Below, in pieces: positions 16,439 to 24,988 of a stretch of 64,000 nt of DNA. The notes under the pieces are model-generated. The model saw only the letters and a list, made by a program, of their open reading frames with translations, searched no databases and was not told where the DNA came from. Within the stretch, counting starts at the first letter, position 1; every line of letters begins with the position of its first letter. The position numbers were made by a program, and so were the translations under genes. The DNA is from Myxococcus stipitatus DSM 14675 (GTDB lineage Bacteria > Myxococcota > Myxococcia > Myxococcales > Myxococcaceae). The DNA lies in contig NC_020126.1 of NCBI RefSeq assembly GCF_000331735.1, forward strand, positions 3,410,001-3,474,000, read 5' to 3'.

Positions 16439-18973
16439 TCAGCTCCGACGACGGCGGCGGCGCGCCAGCGTGAGGAGCGTCCCCAGGCTCATCAACAGCA
16501 GCGACGCGTCCCCTCCCGTGGCCGAGCAGCTGGCGCCGCCTCCCTGGAAGGTGATGCCCTCGCCCGGGTTGCCCTTGTCCGGAGACACGGTCCAGGTGCG
16601 GGTGGCCGGCGTGGCCGTCACATTGCCCGTGGCATCCCGAGCGCGCACCTGCAGGGTGTGCTCGCCGTCGACCAGGTCGGTGAAGGTCACCGGCGAAGTG
16701 CACGCCGCGAAGGCGGCGCCGTCCAGGCTGCACTCGTAGGTGACGCCCGACTCGTTCGATTCGAGCGTGAACGTCGCGCTCCGCTCCGGAGTCGTGCCCG
16801 ACGGACCGGAGGTGATGTTCGTCTGCGGCGCCGTGAGGTCCACCGTCCAGGTGTGGCTGGCTGGGGAGGCATCCCCATTCCCCACGGCGTCGAGCGCGCG
16901 CACCTGCAAGGTGTGCTCGCCGTCGGCCAGGCCGGTGAAGATCACCGGGTCCGTGCACGCGGCGAAGGCTCCGCCGTCCAGGCTGCACTCGTACGTCACG
17001 CCCGACTCCGCCACCTCCACGTCGAAGTCGAACGTGGCGCTCGCCGCCTGGGTGCGGCTCGGCGGGCCCGTGACGATGACGGTGTTCGGCGCCGTGAGGT
17101 CCACCGTCCAGGTGTGGCTGGCCGGGGAGTCATCCACGTTGCCCGCGGCGTCGATGGCCCGCACCTCCAGGGTGTGGGAGCCCTCGGTGAGCCCGGTGAG
17201 GGTCTCCGGGTCCTGACACGTGGCGAAGGCCGCGCCATCCAGGCTGCACTCGTACGTCGCGCCCGGCTCGTTCGCGTCGAAGTCGAACGTGGCGCTCGTC
17301 GCGCGGGTGCGGCTCGGCGGGCCGGAGACGAGGGTGGTGGCCGGCTTCGTGCTGTCCACGGTGAAGGGGGTGGCGGTGCTCTTCACGCTCTGCACCGCGT
17401 CGAGCTCCGCGGCCACCTGCACCGCGTGGCTGCCCTCCGACAGGTCGGTGGGCACCGGGAAGGAGTAGGCCCCCGCGGCGTTGGACGTCACCCGGCCGAC
17501 CTCGCGCCCATCGAGGTGGATGATCACCGTCGTGTTGGGCCGCGCCGAGCCCTCGATGACGGGGCGGTTGCCGGTGGCGCCGTCTTGTGCCGGCCGGGTC
17601 ACCGTGGGCACCGGAGGCACGATGAAGCCCTTGAGTCGGACGTCGGGGGTTCCATTAGCACCCTGCGTCGCACCGTAGGCCCTGCCACCACTCGCCGAGG
17701 CATCCAGCTGTGTGCCCGCCGCCCCTCCCCTCGTGGTGAAGCGACCGGCTCCGAACGACGCGGCATAGTACAGAATCCGGCCGCTGCTCCCGCCACCGCC
17801 GGGCCCCACGCGGTTGGCGTTCGCCGAGCCGCCGCTGCCTCCCTCGAGGGACATGGTGCCGCTCTCGCCCCTGCCTGCGATGCGCACATGGATGGTGCCA
17901 CCCGCGCCACCGCCGCTGGCTCCATCCGTGCCCGAGGAGCCGCCCGCGGCCCCCATGACCAGGAGGTGTCCCGCTCCATCCAACCGGTTGGCGCGGAAGA
18001 AGATGGCGCCACCACCGTGCCCACCCGCCGTGCCCGTCCCGTCGACACCGTGACCCGCGCCGCCGCCACCGCCCAGCGTGAGGCGGTTCAGCAGTGAGAA
18101 GGTCAGCGCATGGCCTCCCATTCCGCCCACGAGCCGCCCGCCATCGGTGGTCTCGTCCGAGCGCCCGCCCAGGCCTCCCACCCCGGCGTTGCCACCACCG
18201 CCACCGCCCGACTTGCTGCAGACGCCGCCGCCGCCGCCGTTGACCATGTTGCCGCGCCCGGTATGCGCGGCGCCGAAGCGCGCGTGGACAATCCCCTCGC
18301 CCTTCTGGCCGCCGGCCGCGCTGACTTCATCCAGCCCCGTGCACGCCAGCCCCGCGGTCGTGTCATTGACGTACTGGCCGCCGCGGAACCCGCTGGCGTT
18401 GGCGTTGAGCTCCCCGGCGTTGTTCACCGTGCCCGTGGCCAGGAACGCGATGACACCGCCCGCGCTTCCGTTCCAGGGCACCGCGATGACGCGGCCGGGA
18501 CCCGTCACGGTGAAGTCCACGTACTCGGGGACCCGGATGACCTGGGACACGTTCGCCGCATAGGTGTGGACGAGGGGCGCGGTCAGCGTCAGCGTCGAAC
18601 CCGAGACCGAGGCCACCCGCGCGAACTCCCAGCGGCCCACCGGGTTGTTGGTGATGTCGGTGGGGCCCGCGCCTCCGGAGTCGGGCACCGGGACGAGCCC
18701 CGTCGTCTGGAGCACCATCACCAGGTCGCCCGCGGCGAAGCAGGCACTGGCACCCAGGCACGTGCCCAGGGAGAGGGTGACGTCCCCCGGGGCCAGCGGC
18801 GCCGTCACCTCGGCGTAGCTGTTGATGATGTTGTCCGCGGTCGAAATCTCGGGCGAGCCGTCACGCCCCGTGCCCAGTCCGAACGTATCCGGCTCCGCCA
18901 GCGCCGCCGTCGAGCCGAGGGCCTGCGCGCACACCGCCACCGAGAGCCACTTCTTGAAGAGTCTGTTGCTCAT
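16439..18973 (-). CDS. Exported Gly-rich, Ig-like repeat protein with MYXO-CTERM tail (AgmC-like)
   Basis: An 844-residue surface protein. The signal peptide is about residues 1-26 (cleavage after ALA). Residues 30-210 form a beta-rich domain, and residues about 220-430 are very Gly-rich (many GGGG runs). Three Ig-like repeats of about 75 residues follow (about 560-800), each with a TYECSLDG strand, a G-HTL-VRA strand and an HTWTV ending. The C-terminus has Cys, then ATGG, a hydrophobic stretch and a run of Arg, which is the MYXO-CTERM layout for sorting to the outer surface. Similar proteins are annotated as gliding motility protein AgmC in myxobacteria, so that name is possible but not proved. 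The OmpA-family gene is 17 bases upstream in the same operon. Confidence 0.83.
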   Translation of the reverse strand: MSNRLFKKWLSVAVCAQALGSTAALAEPDTFGLGTGRDGSPEISTADNIINSYAEVTAPLAPGDVTLSLGTCLGASACFAAGDLVMVLQTTGLVPVPDSGGAGPTDITNNPVGRWEFARVASVSGSTLTLTAPLVHTYAANVSQVIRVPEYVDFTVTGPGRVIAVPWNGSAGGVIAFLATGTVNNAGELNANASGFRGGQYVNDTTAGLACTGLDEVSAAGGQKGEGIVHARFGAAHTGRGNMVNGGGGGVCSKSGGGGGGNAGVGGLGGRSDETTDGGRLVGGMGGHALTFSLLNRLTLGGGGGAGHGVDGTGTAGGHGGGAIFFRANRLDGAGHLLVMGAAGGSSGTDGASGGGAGGTIHVRIAGRGESGTMSLEGGSGGSANANRVGPGGGGSSGRILYYAASFGAGRFTTRGGAAGTQLDASASGGRAYGATQGANGTPDVRLKGFIVPPVPTVTRPAQDGATGNRPVIEGSARPNTTVIIHLDGREVGRVTSNAAGAYSFPVPTDLSEGSHAVQVAAELDAVQSVKSTATPFTVDSTKPATTLVSGPPSRTRATSATFDFDANEPGATYECSLDGAAFATCQDPETLTGLTEGSHTLEVRAIDAAGNVDDSPASHTWTVDLTAPNTVIVTGPPSRTQAASATFDFDVEVAESGVTYECSLDGGAFAACTDPVIFTGLADGEHTLQVRALDAVGNGDASPASHTWTVDLTAPQTNITSGPSGTTPERSATFTLESNESGVTYECSLDGAAFAACTSPVTFTDLVDGEHTLQVRARDATGNVTATPATRTWTVSPDKGNPGEGITFQGGGASCSATGGDASLLLMSLGTLLTLARRRRRRS

Positions 18974-18990
18974 GATGTTCTTCGTTTCCT

Positions 18991-20754
18991 TCAGCGACGC
19001 AGCTCAGGGGGGACGATGATGAACTCCACGCGCCGGTTGGTCGCGCGGCCCTTCGGCGACGTATTGGCGGCGATGGGCCGGTCGGAGCCCAGACCCTTCG
19101 CCTCCAGGCGCGATGCCTCCACGCCCCTGCTCACCAGGTGGTTCTTCACCGCCTCGGCCCGCGCCAGCGACAGCTTGCGGTTGTTCTCCGCGTTGCCTCG
19201 GTCGTCGGTGTGGCCCTCGATGCTGAGCTTCTCCACCTCGGGGTGCTGCTGGAGGACCTTCGCCACCTGGTCCAGCAGCGCGAAGGAGCGCTTCTGGATG
19301 ACCGCGTTGCCGGTGGCGAAGAACACCTGCTCCTTGATTTCCACCTTGTCCGCCTGGATGGCGACCATCTGCTTCTGCGCCGCGGGGCAGCCCGCGTTGG
19401 TGGCCACGCCCTTCTCGGTGGGGCAGTTGTCCAGGTGGTCCGACACCGTGTCTCCGTCCGAGTCCTTCGCCGGGCAGCCGCGCAGCTCCGCCAGGCCCGC
19501 CTCCGCCGGGCACGCGTCCTGCTCATCCACGAAGCCGTCCTGGTCCGTGTCCTTCACGGGGCAGCCCTGACGCTCGGCGGGGCCCGCCTCCGTGGGGCAC
19601 TTGTCCGAGGCGTCCTCGAGGCCATCCTGGTCCGCGTCCTTCACGGGGCAGCCCTGACGCTCGGCGGGGCCCGCCTCGGTGGGGCACGTGTCGGCGGCAT
19701 CCTCGACGCCGTCCTGGTCCGCGTCCTTCACCGGGCAGCCCTTGCGCTCGGCCGGGCCCGCCTCGGTGGGGCACGCATCGTCTTCATTCTTCACGCCATC
19801 GGCATCGTCATCGCGAGGCGCGGGCTCCACCTTCTTCTCTGTCTTCTTCTCCCCGCCCACGGCCACGCCGAGCAGCATGCGGAAGGCGGGCGTGCCCGGC
19901 GCCTCTCCGAACCCGGGGCCGAGCAGCGCGAAGGCCTCGAGCGAATCACTCAGGGGCATCCTCACGCCAGCCAGCACTTCCAATGAGTCCTCCGCGTCGT
20001 CGAGCCCGATGGCGCCGCGCACGTTGAGCTCGCCGCGCAGGCTCGCGCCCGTGGTGGCCAGCACCGCGCCCAGGCGGACCTCGTCCCGCACGTTGCCCGT
20101 GTCTCCCAGGACGGCGGAGGGGCGCAGCAGCACTCCCGCCTCCACGGCCGCGCGCAGCGAGCCGAAGTTCCGGCCCACCGCCAGCTTGGGCGCGAAGCGA
20201 ACGCCGCTGTCCCGCGCGAGCGCGTCCTTGCTGCCGAAGGGCAGGCCCACGCCCACCTCGAGCGCCAGGTCCACCGGCGCCTCCCGTCGCTGGGCGAGCA
20301 GCCCCAGTCGGGCGTACACCGTGGGCGTGGACAGTCCCGTCCGGGCTGGCGCCGCGATGCCCTGCGCGCGGAGGTCATCCCCGTCCTGCCAGGCCACCAG
20401 CGGAAGCTGCGCGCCCACCTCCAGCCACTGCAGTGGCGCCCAGGCCGCCATCAGGTGCGCCGTCACCCGGTCCGACACCACCGCGCCCAGCCGGGACGCA
20501 TTCCGGTACATCACCAGCGGGTCATTCTCGAACTGCCCCGCGAGCGACAGGCGGAAGCTGCCCTCGGGCAGCAACTCGCCGGTGCCCATGAGCGACGAGC
20601 CCTGGCCGTTGGGGTTGAGCTCCAGGCGCTCCAAATCGAAGGCGCGCAGGCCCGCGGGTTGCGCGAGCGCGGCCGAGGCGAGCAGCAGGGTGGCGACAGC
20701 AGACAGGCGCGCGTATCCCGCCAGAGGCTCTGGCGGGCGCTGGGTGTGACGCAT
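18991..20754 (-). CDS. OmpA family protein with thrombospondin type 3 repeats
   Basis: A 587-residue outer-membrane protein. The signal peptide is residues 1-31 (LLLASAALA). Residues about 40-300 alternate polar and hydrophobic residues like a beta-barrel. Residues about 312-445 hold five Asp-rich calcium-binding TSP3 repeats (DADQDGVEDAADTCP type), each ending in a Cys-Pro and a GCP(V/A)KD hinge. The last 120 residues are an OmpA peptidoglycan-binding domain with the GHTDDRG and NRKLSLARAEAV motifs. GGAG lies upstream of the ATG. First gene of the operon with the MYXO-CTERM protein, so the two probably work together at the outer membrane. Confidence 0.92.
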   Translation of the reverse strand: MRHTQRPPEPLAGYARLSAVATLLLASAALAQPAGLRAFDLERLELNPNGQGSSLMGTGELLPEGSFRLSLAGQFENDPLVMYRNASRLGAVVSDRVTAHLMAAWAPLQWLEVGAQLPLVAWQDGDDLRAQGIAAPARTGLSTPTVYARLGLLAQRREAPVDLALEVGVGLPFGSKDALARDSGVRFAPKLAVGRNFGSLRAAVEAGVLLRPSAVLGDTGNVRDEVRLGAVLATTGASLRGELNVRGAIGLDDAEDSLEVLAGVRMPLSDSLEAFALLGPGFGEAPGTPAFRMLLGVAVGGEKKTEKKVEPAPRDDDADGVKNEDDACPTEAGPAERKGCPVKDADQDGVEDAADTCPTEAGPAERQGCPVKDADQDGLEDASDKCPTEAGPAERQGCPVKDTDQDGFVDEQDACPAEAGLAELRGCPAKDSDGDTVSDHLDNCPTEKGVATNAGCPAAQKQMVAIQADKVEIKEQVFFATGNAVIQKRSFALLDQVAKVLQQHPEVEKLSIEGHTDDRGNAENNRKLSLARAEAVKNHLVSRGVEASRLEAKGLGSDRPIAANTSPKGRATNRRVEFIIVPPELRR

Positions 20755-21200
20755 GGGTTCTCCGAATCAGGTGGGAGGCGGAAGCAACAAGACGTTCAGG
20801 CGAGGGCGCGCGCCCGTGGGTGTGGATGGCGTGCGGTGCGAAGAAGCAGGAACGACTCGGGACTGTGACGGACGGGGCGAACCACCCCACCGCGCCACGC
20901 TGTCCACGTGGACGCTGCTGCAAAGGAGCACATCGACCTCGAACGTGAGCTCGAGCCCCTGGGTTTCAATGTGGATTGTCTCGTGGGTGTCTCGGCCGGC
21001 GTTTACTGGAAATCGAGGCTGGATGTCCATTCCTGGGTTGTCGAGTCATTCGTGACCCGGATTGTTTTGAGTCCGAATGTCTCAGCGCCCGATTGTCTGT
21101 GTTTACGTTATCGATAAGCGGATGACGTCTTGCTTCATCGAGGGCACATGCCCCGCCACCTCTACTCCGCGTGTCAGCCCCGGGATATTGGACCAAGGGC
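20755..21200. other. Intergenic region between OmpA operon promoter and MFS gene end
   Basis: About 446 bases, AT-richer than its surroundings, which should hold the promoter of the OmpA operon (reading left). The only clear motif is a 10-base palindrome TTATCGATAA at 21108-21117. Short open frames here have no family match or ribosome binding site and are not called. Confidence 0.5.
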
Positions 21201-22352
21201 CTATTCCGTCTCCCGCCTCGTCGTGGGCAGGGCGCGGACGAGGACCGCCAGCAGCGCGCAGACCGCCAAGGCCAGGTCCAGGCGCTGCCCGTAGCCGGCG
21301 AGCACCAGCCCCGCGCCGAGGAGGTTGTAATAGAGGAGGCTCAGGAGGGCGCCCGCCGTCCCGAAGCGATCCGCATAGGCTCGAAGGGCGATGGCCAGCA
21401 CATTGGGGATGGCGATGGCATAGGCGGACGAAATCAACGCCACGCCGCCCAGGAAGGCCAGGCTTCGCGGTAGCAGCACGGCGAGGAGGATGACGAGCGC
21501 GGCCCCCGCCACCAGGAGGCGGATGCCGAGTGAAATCAGCGCTTCCGCCGTCCAGCCGCGGCGCAACAGGGCGCGGTTCATCAGCGCTCCGGCCAGGGCT
21601 CCCGCGGCGAGCAGGAAGCCGCTCTGCCCGAAGGAGAGCCACGGGTTCTCCAGCGCCTCGAAGCGGAAGGGACCGAGCTGGTACCAGGAGAAGATCGCCG
21701 CATTGAAGGCGGCGATGAGCAGGGCGCTGCGCCATATCGAGGCGTCTCGAAGCATGGCTCGGAAGGTGGGCCAGAACGGGGCGACGGACACGGTCTCGGG
21801 GCGGGTCTCGGGCCAGCGCCAGAGGCTCGAGCCGAGGAGGAGCACCGCCAGCAGACCCAGGGCCGCGAAGACGCCCCGGTGACCCGCCTGGGTCGCGAGC
21901 CATTGGCCCGTGAACAGCCCCACCGCCGGGCTGATGGCCAGCGCCAGCCCCAGCACGGCGAAGACCCGGCCCAGCTCCGGCCCCGCATGGCTGTCGCGCA
22001 GCGCCGTCTGCGTCACGATGGAGCCCACCGCGGCCCCGAAGGCAGACAGGAGCCGTGCGAGCAGCAACTGGGGGAAGTCACTGGCGACCATCGCCCAGGC
22101 CGCCCCCACCGCGTAGAGCGCCAGGCCCGCGAGCAGCGCCGGGCGGCGGCCCCACGAGTCAGAGAGCCGACCCCAGGCCACCACGCCGAATGCGAAGGCC
22201 GCGAACCAGAGAGACAGCGTCTGCCCCGCCTCTGCGGGCGTGACGCGATAGTGCGTGGCGATCAGCGGCAGGGCCGGGCTGTAGATGGTTTCAACGAACT
22301 GCGGAAAGCTCAGGAGCAGGACGGCGAGCAGGAGCGGCGGGCGGCGAGACAT
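21201..22352 (-). CDS. Bcr/CflA-type MFS multidrug efflux transporter
   Basis: A 383-residue protein with 12 hydrophobic segments. The N-terminus with PALPLIATHY, the loop 2-3 motif GRLSDSWGRRP and the ARLLSAFGAAVG helix place it in the drug:H+ antiporter-1 branch near Bcr/CflA. GAGG precedes the ATG. It is divergent from an AraC-type regulator with only 92 bases between the starts, the usual layout for an efflux pump and its local regulator. Confidence 0.88.
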   Translation of the reverse strand: MSRRPPLLLAVLLLSFPQFVETIYSPALPLIATHYRVTPAEAGQTLSLWFAAFAFGVVAWGRLSDSWGRRPALLAGLALYAVGAAWAMVASDFPQLLLARLLSAFGAAVGSIVTQTALRDSHAGPELGRVFAVLGLALAISPAVGLFTGQWLATQAGHRGVFAALGLLAVLLLGSSLWRWPETRPETVSVAPFWPTFRAMLRDASIWRSALLIAAFNAAIFSWYQLGPFRFEALENPWLSFGQSGFLLAAGALAGALMNRALLRRGWTAEALISLGIRLLVAGAALVILLAVLLPRSLAFLGGVALISSAYAIAIPNVLAIALRAYADRFGTAGALLSLLYYNLLGAGLVLAGYGQRLDLALAVCALLAVLVRALPTTRRETE

Positions 22353-22444
22353 GGCAACCTCAACGACGTGGGGTCACCTGCTCTAGCTGTTGGGGGCGTC
22401 GCGTATTACAAACGAAAAGACAATTTCCATCGGAAGTCGGACAA

Positions 22445-23212
22445 ATGCCCTGGTTAGCGCCCAGCGACCCGTTTGACCCCGACCAGCAGGCGGCGCCGGT
22501 CAGCGGCATCGCCTCGCGACTGGTGCGCCACGACTCGGGCTTGCACAGCCATCAACGCGGGCAGCTCCTCTTCGCTCATGCCGGCTCCATCCGCATCGTG
22601 CTGCCCGGGATGATGTCGATGCTGCCTCCGATTCGAGTGGCCTGGATTCCACCGGCGACTCCACATCGCGTGTTGATTCGCGGAGAGGTGGAGTACCGCT
22701 CCATCTACCTCGACACGTCGCGCATCCCGCCCCCGACGGAGGGGCTGGCCATCCTGTCCATGACGGCGCTCCTGCGCGAGGTGTTCGAGCGCATCAGCCA
22801 CGCGCCCCTGGAGACGGACTGGGAGAAGGGCGTCGAGGCGAACCTGCTGGCGGTCTGCCTGGATGAGCTGCGGGCGGCCCACCGGGAGCCGATGCTCCTG
22901 CCCGTGCCGAGTGACGCTCGGCTCTCCCGACTCAATCTGGAGGCGTTGCCGCCCGAGCTCACGGGGCTCGCGGAAGCGGTGGGCGCCAGCACGCGCACCA
23001 TCACCCGCATCTTCCGGCGTGAGACGGGGATGAGCTACCAGTCCTGGAGACAGAGCTGGCGGCTCTTGAAGGCGGTGGACCTGCTGGCCTCGGGGGAGAG
23101 CGTGAGCGGCGTCGCCTCCGAGCTGGGCTTCGCCAGCGACAGCGCCTTCATCGCCTTCTTCCGCCAGATGACCGGTGAAACACCGGGGCGCTATCTGCGC
23201 GGCAGGAGTTGA
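22445..23212 (+). CDS. AraC family transcriptional regulator
   Basis: A 255-residue regulator. The N-terminal half is a cupin-like sensor (HDSGLHSHQRGQLLFAHAG, then an IPPATPHRV strand). The C-terminal 100 residues carry two helix-turn-helix motifs; the second contains the AraC signature (ASELGFASDSAFIAFFRQMTGETPGRYLR). It is transcribed away from the efflux gene and most likely controls it. The shared 92-base intergenic region contains TTCC-N3-GGAA just before this start, a possible operator half. Confidence 0.9.
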   Translation: MPWLAPSDPFDPDQQAAPVSGIASRLVRHDSGLHSHQRGQLLFAHAGSIRIVLPGMMSMLPPIRVAWIPPATPHRVLIRGEVEYRSIYLDTSRIPPPTEGLAILSMTALLREVFERISHAPLETDWEKGVEANLLAVCLDELRAAHREPMLLPVPSDARLSRLNLEALPPELTGLAEAVGASTRTITRIFRRETGMSYQSWRQSWRLLKAVDLLASGESVSGVASELGFASDSAFIAFFRQMTGETPGRYLRGRS

Positions 23213-23334
23213 CCCTCCCGCGCCAGCGCCTCCTCGGGAGTGTCCGCCGACGCGTTGCGCATTGAGTTGCAACAGAATTCCAATGGTGAATACCGCGCGG
23301 TCTCATGCAGCCAGGTGCTGCGACAAGGAGACGT

Positions 23335-24918
23335 ATGCGGAAGCTGTCCAAGACAGGCGTCCTGTTGTTCGGAGCACTGGTCTCGGGGTGTGCGGGAGGG
23401 GAGCGGGAGCCGTCCGTCGAGTCGACTCGACAGGCCGTCCTCTCCCCGGAGCTCGCGGCGTCGCTCGCCTGTGTCGAGACGTATGTCGACGCGGAGACGT
23501 GCGACTGGCCTCACTGGAGTGAGCTGTGGGAGACGTGCAGGACGCACGAGCACCCGGTGCTCGAGGATGGCCGCTTCCTCGACGCGGTGCAGTCAGGGGC
23601 CTGCACGGCGGCGAACTGGCCCTCGCTGCGCGAGCAGCTCGTCAACCCGAGCCCGACGCCCGTCCGCCTGCGCGAAAGCTGTGACGCGACCTCCCTGGTG
23701 ATTCAGGAGGCCGTGCTCGATGGCTGCTACTCGGTCGTGCAAGGCGCTGGCGCCTCATTTGTCGAAGTGCCGCTCGGCAAGACAGTGACGCTCCACGCGG
23801 GCGCGAACTGCACTGGCGCCTCGGTCTCCGCCCAGGAGGACATGAATCTCTGTGAGACCTCATTCGACACGGGCGTGAGCGCGGACGGCAACGTGGGCTC
23901 GTTCAGGATCCAGGACGTCGTGGCCCCGCCTTCGGCCTACAACTACGACTGCGCGCCGGACGAGTTGGAGTGTGTCGAGAACTACAACGACAGACGGGGC
24001 GCCATCAACAAGCCGCACACCGTGAAGCTCGTTCGCGTCGTCGTCCCGAACAGGACCACGTTCACGCTGCCCGCCATCGAGGCGAAGGTTGGCGCGCTCT
24101 ATACGTTCTTCGCCGCCGCCTCCCGGAACCAGGTGAGCCGGATCCCCATGGGGACTCAGGTCGTGAATGTGCCGGGCACGACCTGCGACAAGGCCAAGAC
24201 CCAGGCCATCGCGGCGGCCCGCTCTTCGGCGTTCATGACCGTGTACATGATGCCGACTGGACTGTGCTCCGCGTCGAGGGCGCGGGAGCGCAGCATCTTC
24301 CTCAACGACAACCTGTTCCGGAGCTATGCGCACGAGGCCGGGCATGTCCTGAGCCTCGCGCACGGAAACACGAGGGACCCCGCGACCGGCGACGAGACCG
24401 AGTACAACGACGCGAGCACGCACATGGGCCAGTTCACGTCGGACAACTACAACCTTCCGCAGCTGCACTGGCTGGGGTGGACGAGGAAGGAGGAGGTCGT
24501 CAAGGTCAACGCGGCCCTCGCGGCGACCCGCGTCACGGAGGTCACCCTCCGCCCCGTGGACCTCAACGAGGACAGCCCCAGCGGCCACAAGCTGGGCGCG
24601 GTCTGGGAGTCGCCCGACTCCAAGTTCCGGCTCTTCATCGCCGTCCCGAAGTCGGTCCTCAACGGCGGGAATCAGATCGCCGGAGGGACGGTGATTGTCT
24701 ACCGAGCCCCCACGTGCAAGCTCGAGGCGGACTGCTCGGGCCCCATCGTCATGGGGACGATGACCCTGGCGCGCTTCGTCGCCACGAACACGAATACCCA
24801 CGCCGTGTTCGGCAGCCCCATCAAGATCAAGGTGACTGGCTACGAGCGCAAGCCCGTGCAAGTGGGTGGGAAGACGGTCGACGAGTACGCGTGGGTCAAG
24901 CTGCAGATCTCGCAGTAA
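23335..24918 (+). CDS. Lipoprotein zinc metallopeptidase, M11 (gametolysin)-like
   Basis: A 527-residue protein with AAGGAG before the ATG. A lipobox (LVSGC, Cys19) makes it a predicted lipoprotein. Residues 30-200 hold Cys-rich, probably disulfide-bonded segments. The zinc site is HEAGHVLSLAH (His333, Glu334, His337, His343), a metzincin HExxHxxGxxH in which the conserved Gly is Ser340. It is followed by THMG (Met364, the Met-turn) and NLPQLHWLGW, the pattern seen in gametolysin-type M11 peptidases. The C-terminal part is beta-rich. Likely an outer-membrane-anchored protease; its target is unknown. It stands alone and converges on the next gene across a hairpin. Confidence 0.83.
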   Translation: MRKLSKTGVLLFGALVSGCAGGEREPSVESTRQAVLSPELAASLACVETYVDAETCDWPHWSELWETCRTHEHPVLEDGRFLDAVQSGACTAANWPSLREQLVNPSPTPVRLRESCDATSLVIQEAVLDGCYSVVQGAGASFVEVPLGKTVTLHAGANCTGASVSAQEDMNLCETSFDTGVSADGNVGSFRIQDVVAPPSAYNYDCAPDELECVENYNDRRGAINKPHTVKLVRVVVPNRTTFTLPAIEAKVGALYTFFAAASRNQVSRIPMGTQVVNVPGTTCDKAKTQAIAAARSSAFMTVYMMPTGLCSASRARERSIFLNDNLFRSYAHEAGHVLSLAHGNTRDPATGDETEYNDASTHMGQFTSDNYNLPQLHWLGWTRKEEVVKVNAALAATRVTEVTLRPVDLNEDSPSGHKLGAVWESPDSKFRLFIAVPKSVLNGGNQIAGGTVIVYRAPTCKLEADCSGPIVMGTMTLARFVATNTNTHAVFGSPIKIKVTGYERKPVQVGGKTVDEYAWVKLQISQ

Positions 24919-24926
24919 CGACGGAC

Positions 24927-24974
24927 CTTCCTCACGACCGGTTCGGGCGGAGGGCGCCAGCCGGTCGTGGGGAA
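24927..24974. terminator. Bidirectional hairpin between convergent genes
   Basis: CACGACCGG (24933-24941) and CCGGTCGTG (24961-24969) form a perfect 9-base stem, extended by TTCC and GGAA on the outside. It lies between the stops at 24918 and 24989. There is no clear U-tract on either side. Confidence 0.55.
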
Positions 24975-24988
24975 GTCAGGCCCGTGCT

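Noticed and set aside
20767-21030. 87-codon open frame on the minus strand upstream of the OmpA gene
   Set aside because: No ribosome binding site, no recognisable fold and a composition change halfway through.
21108-21117. TTATCGATAA palindrome as a regulator site
   Set aside because: A single 10-base palindrome is too short to claim without a second copy or a known regulator.
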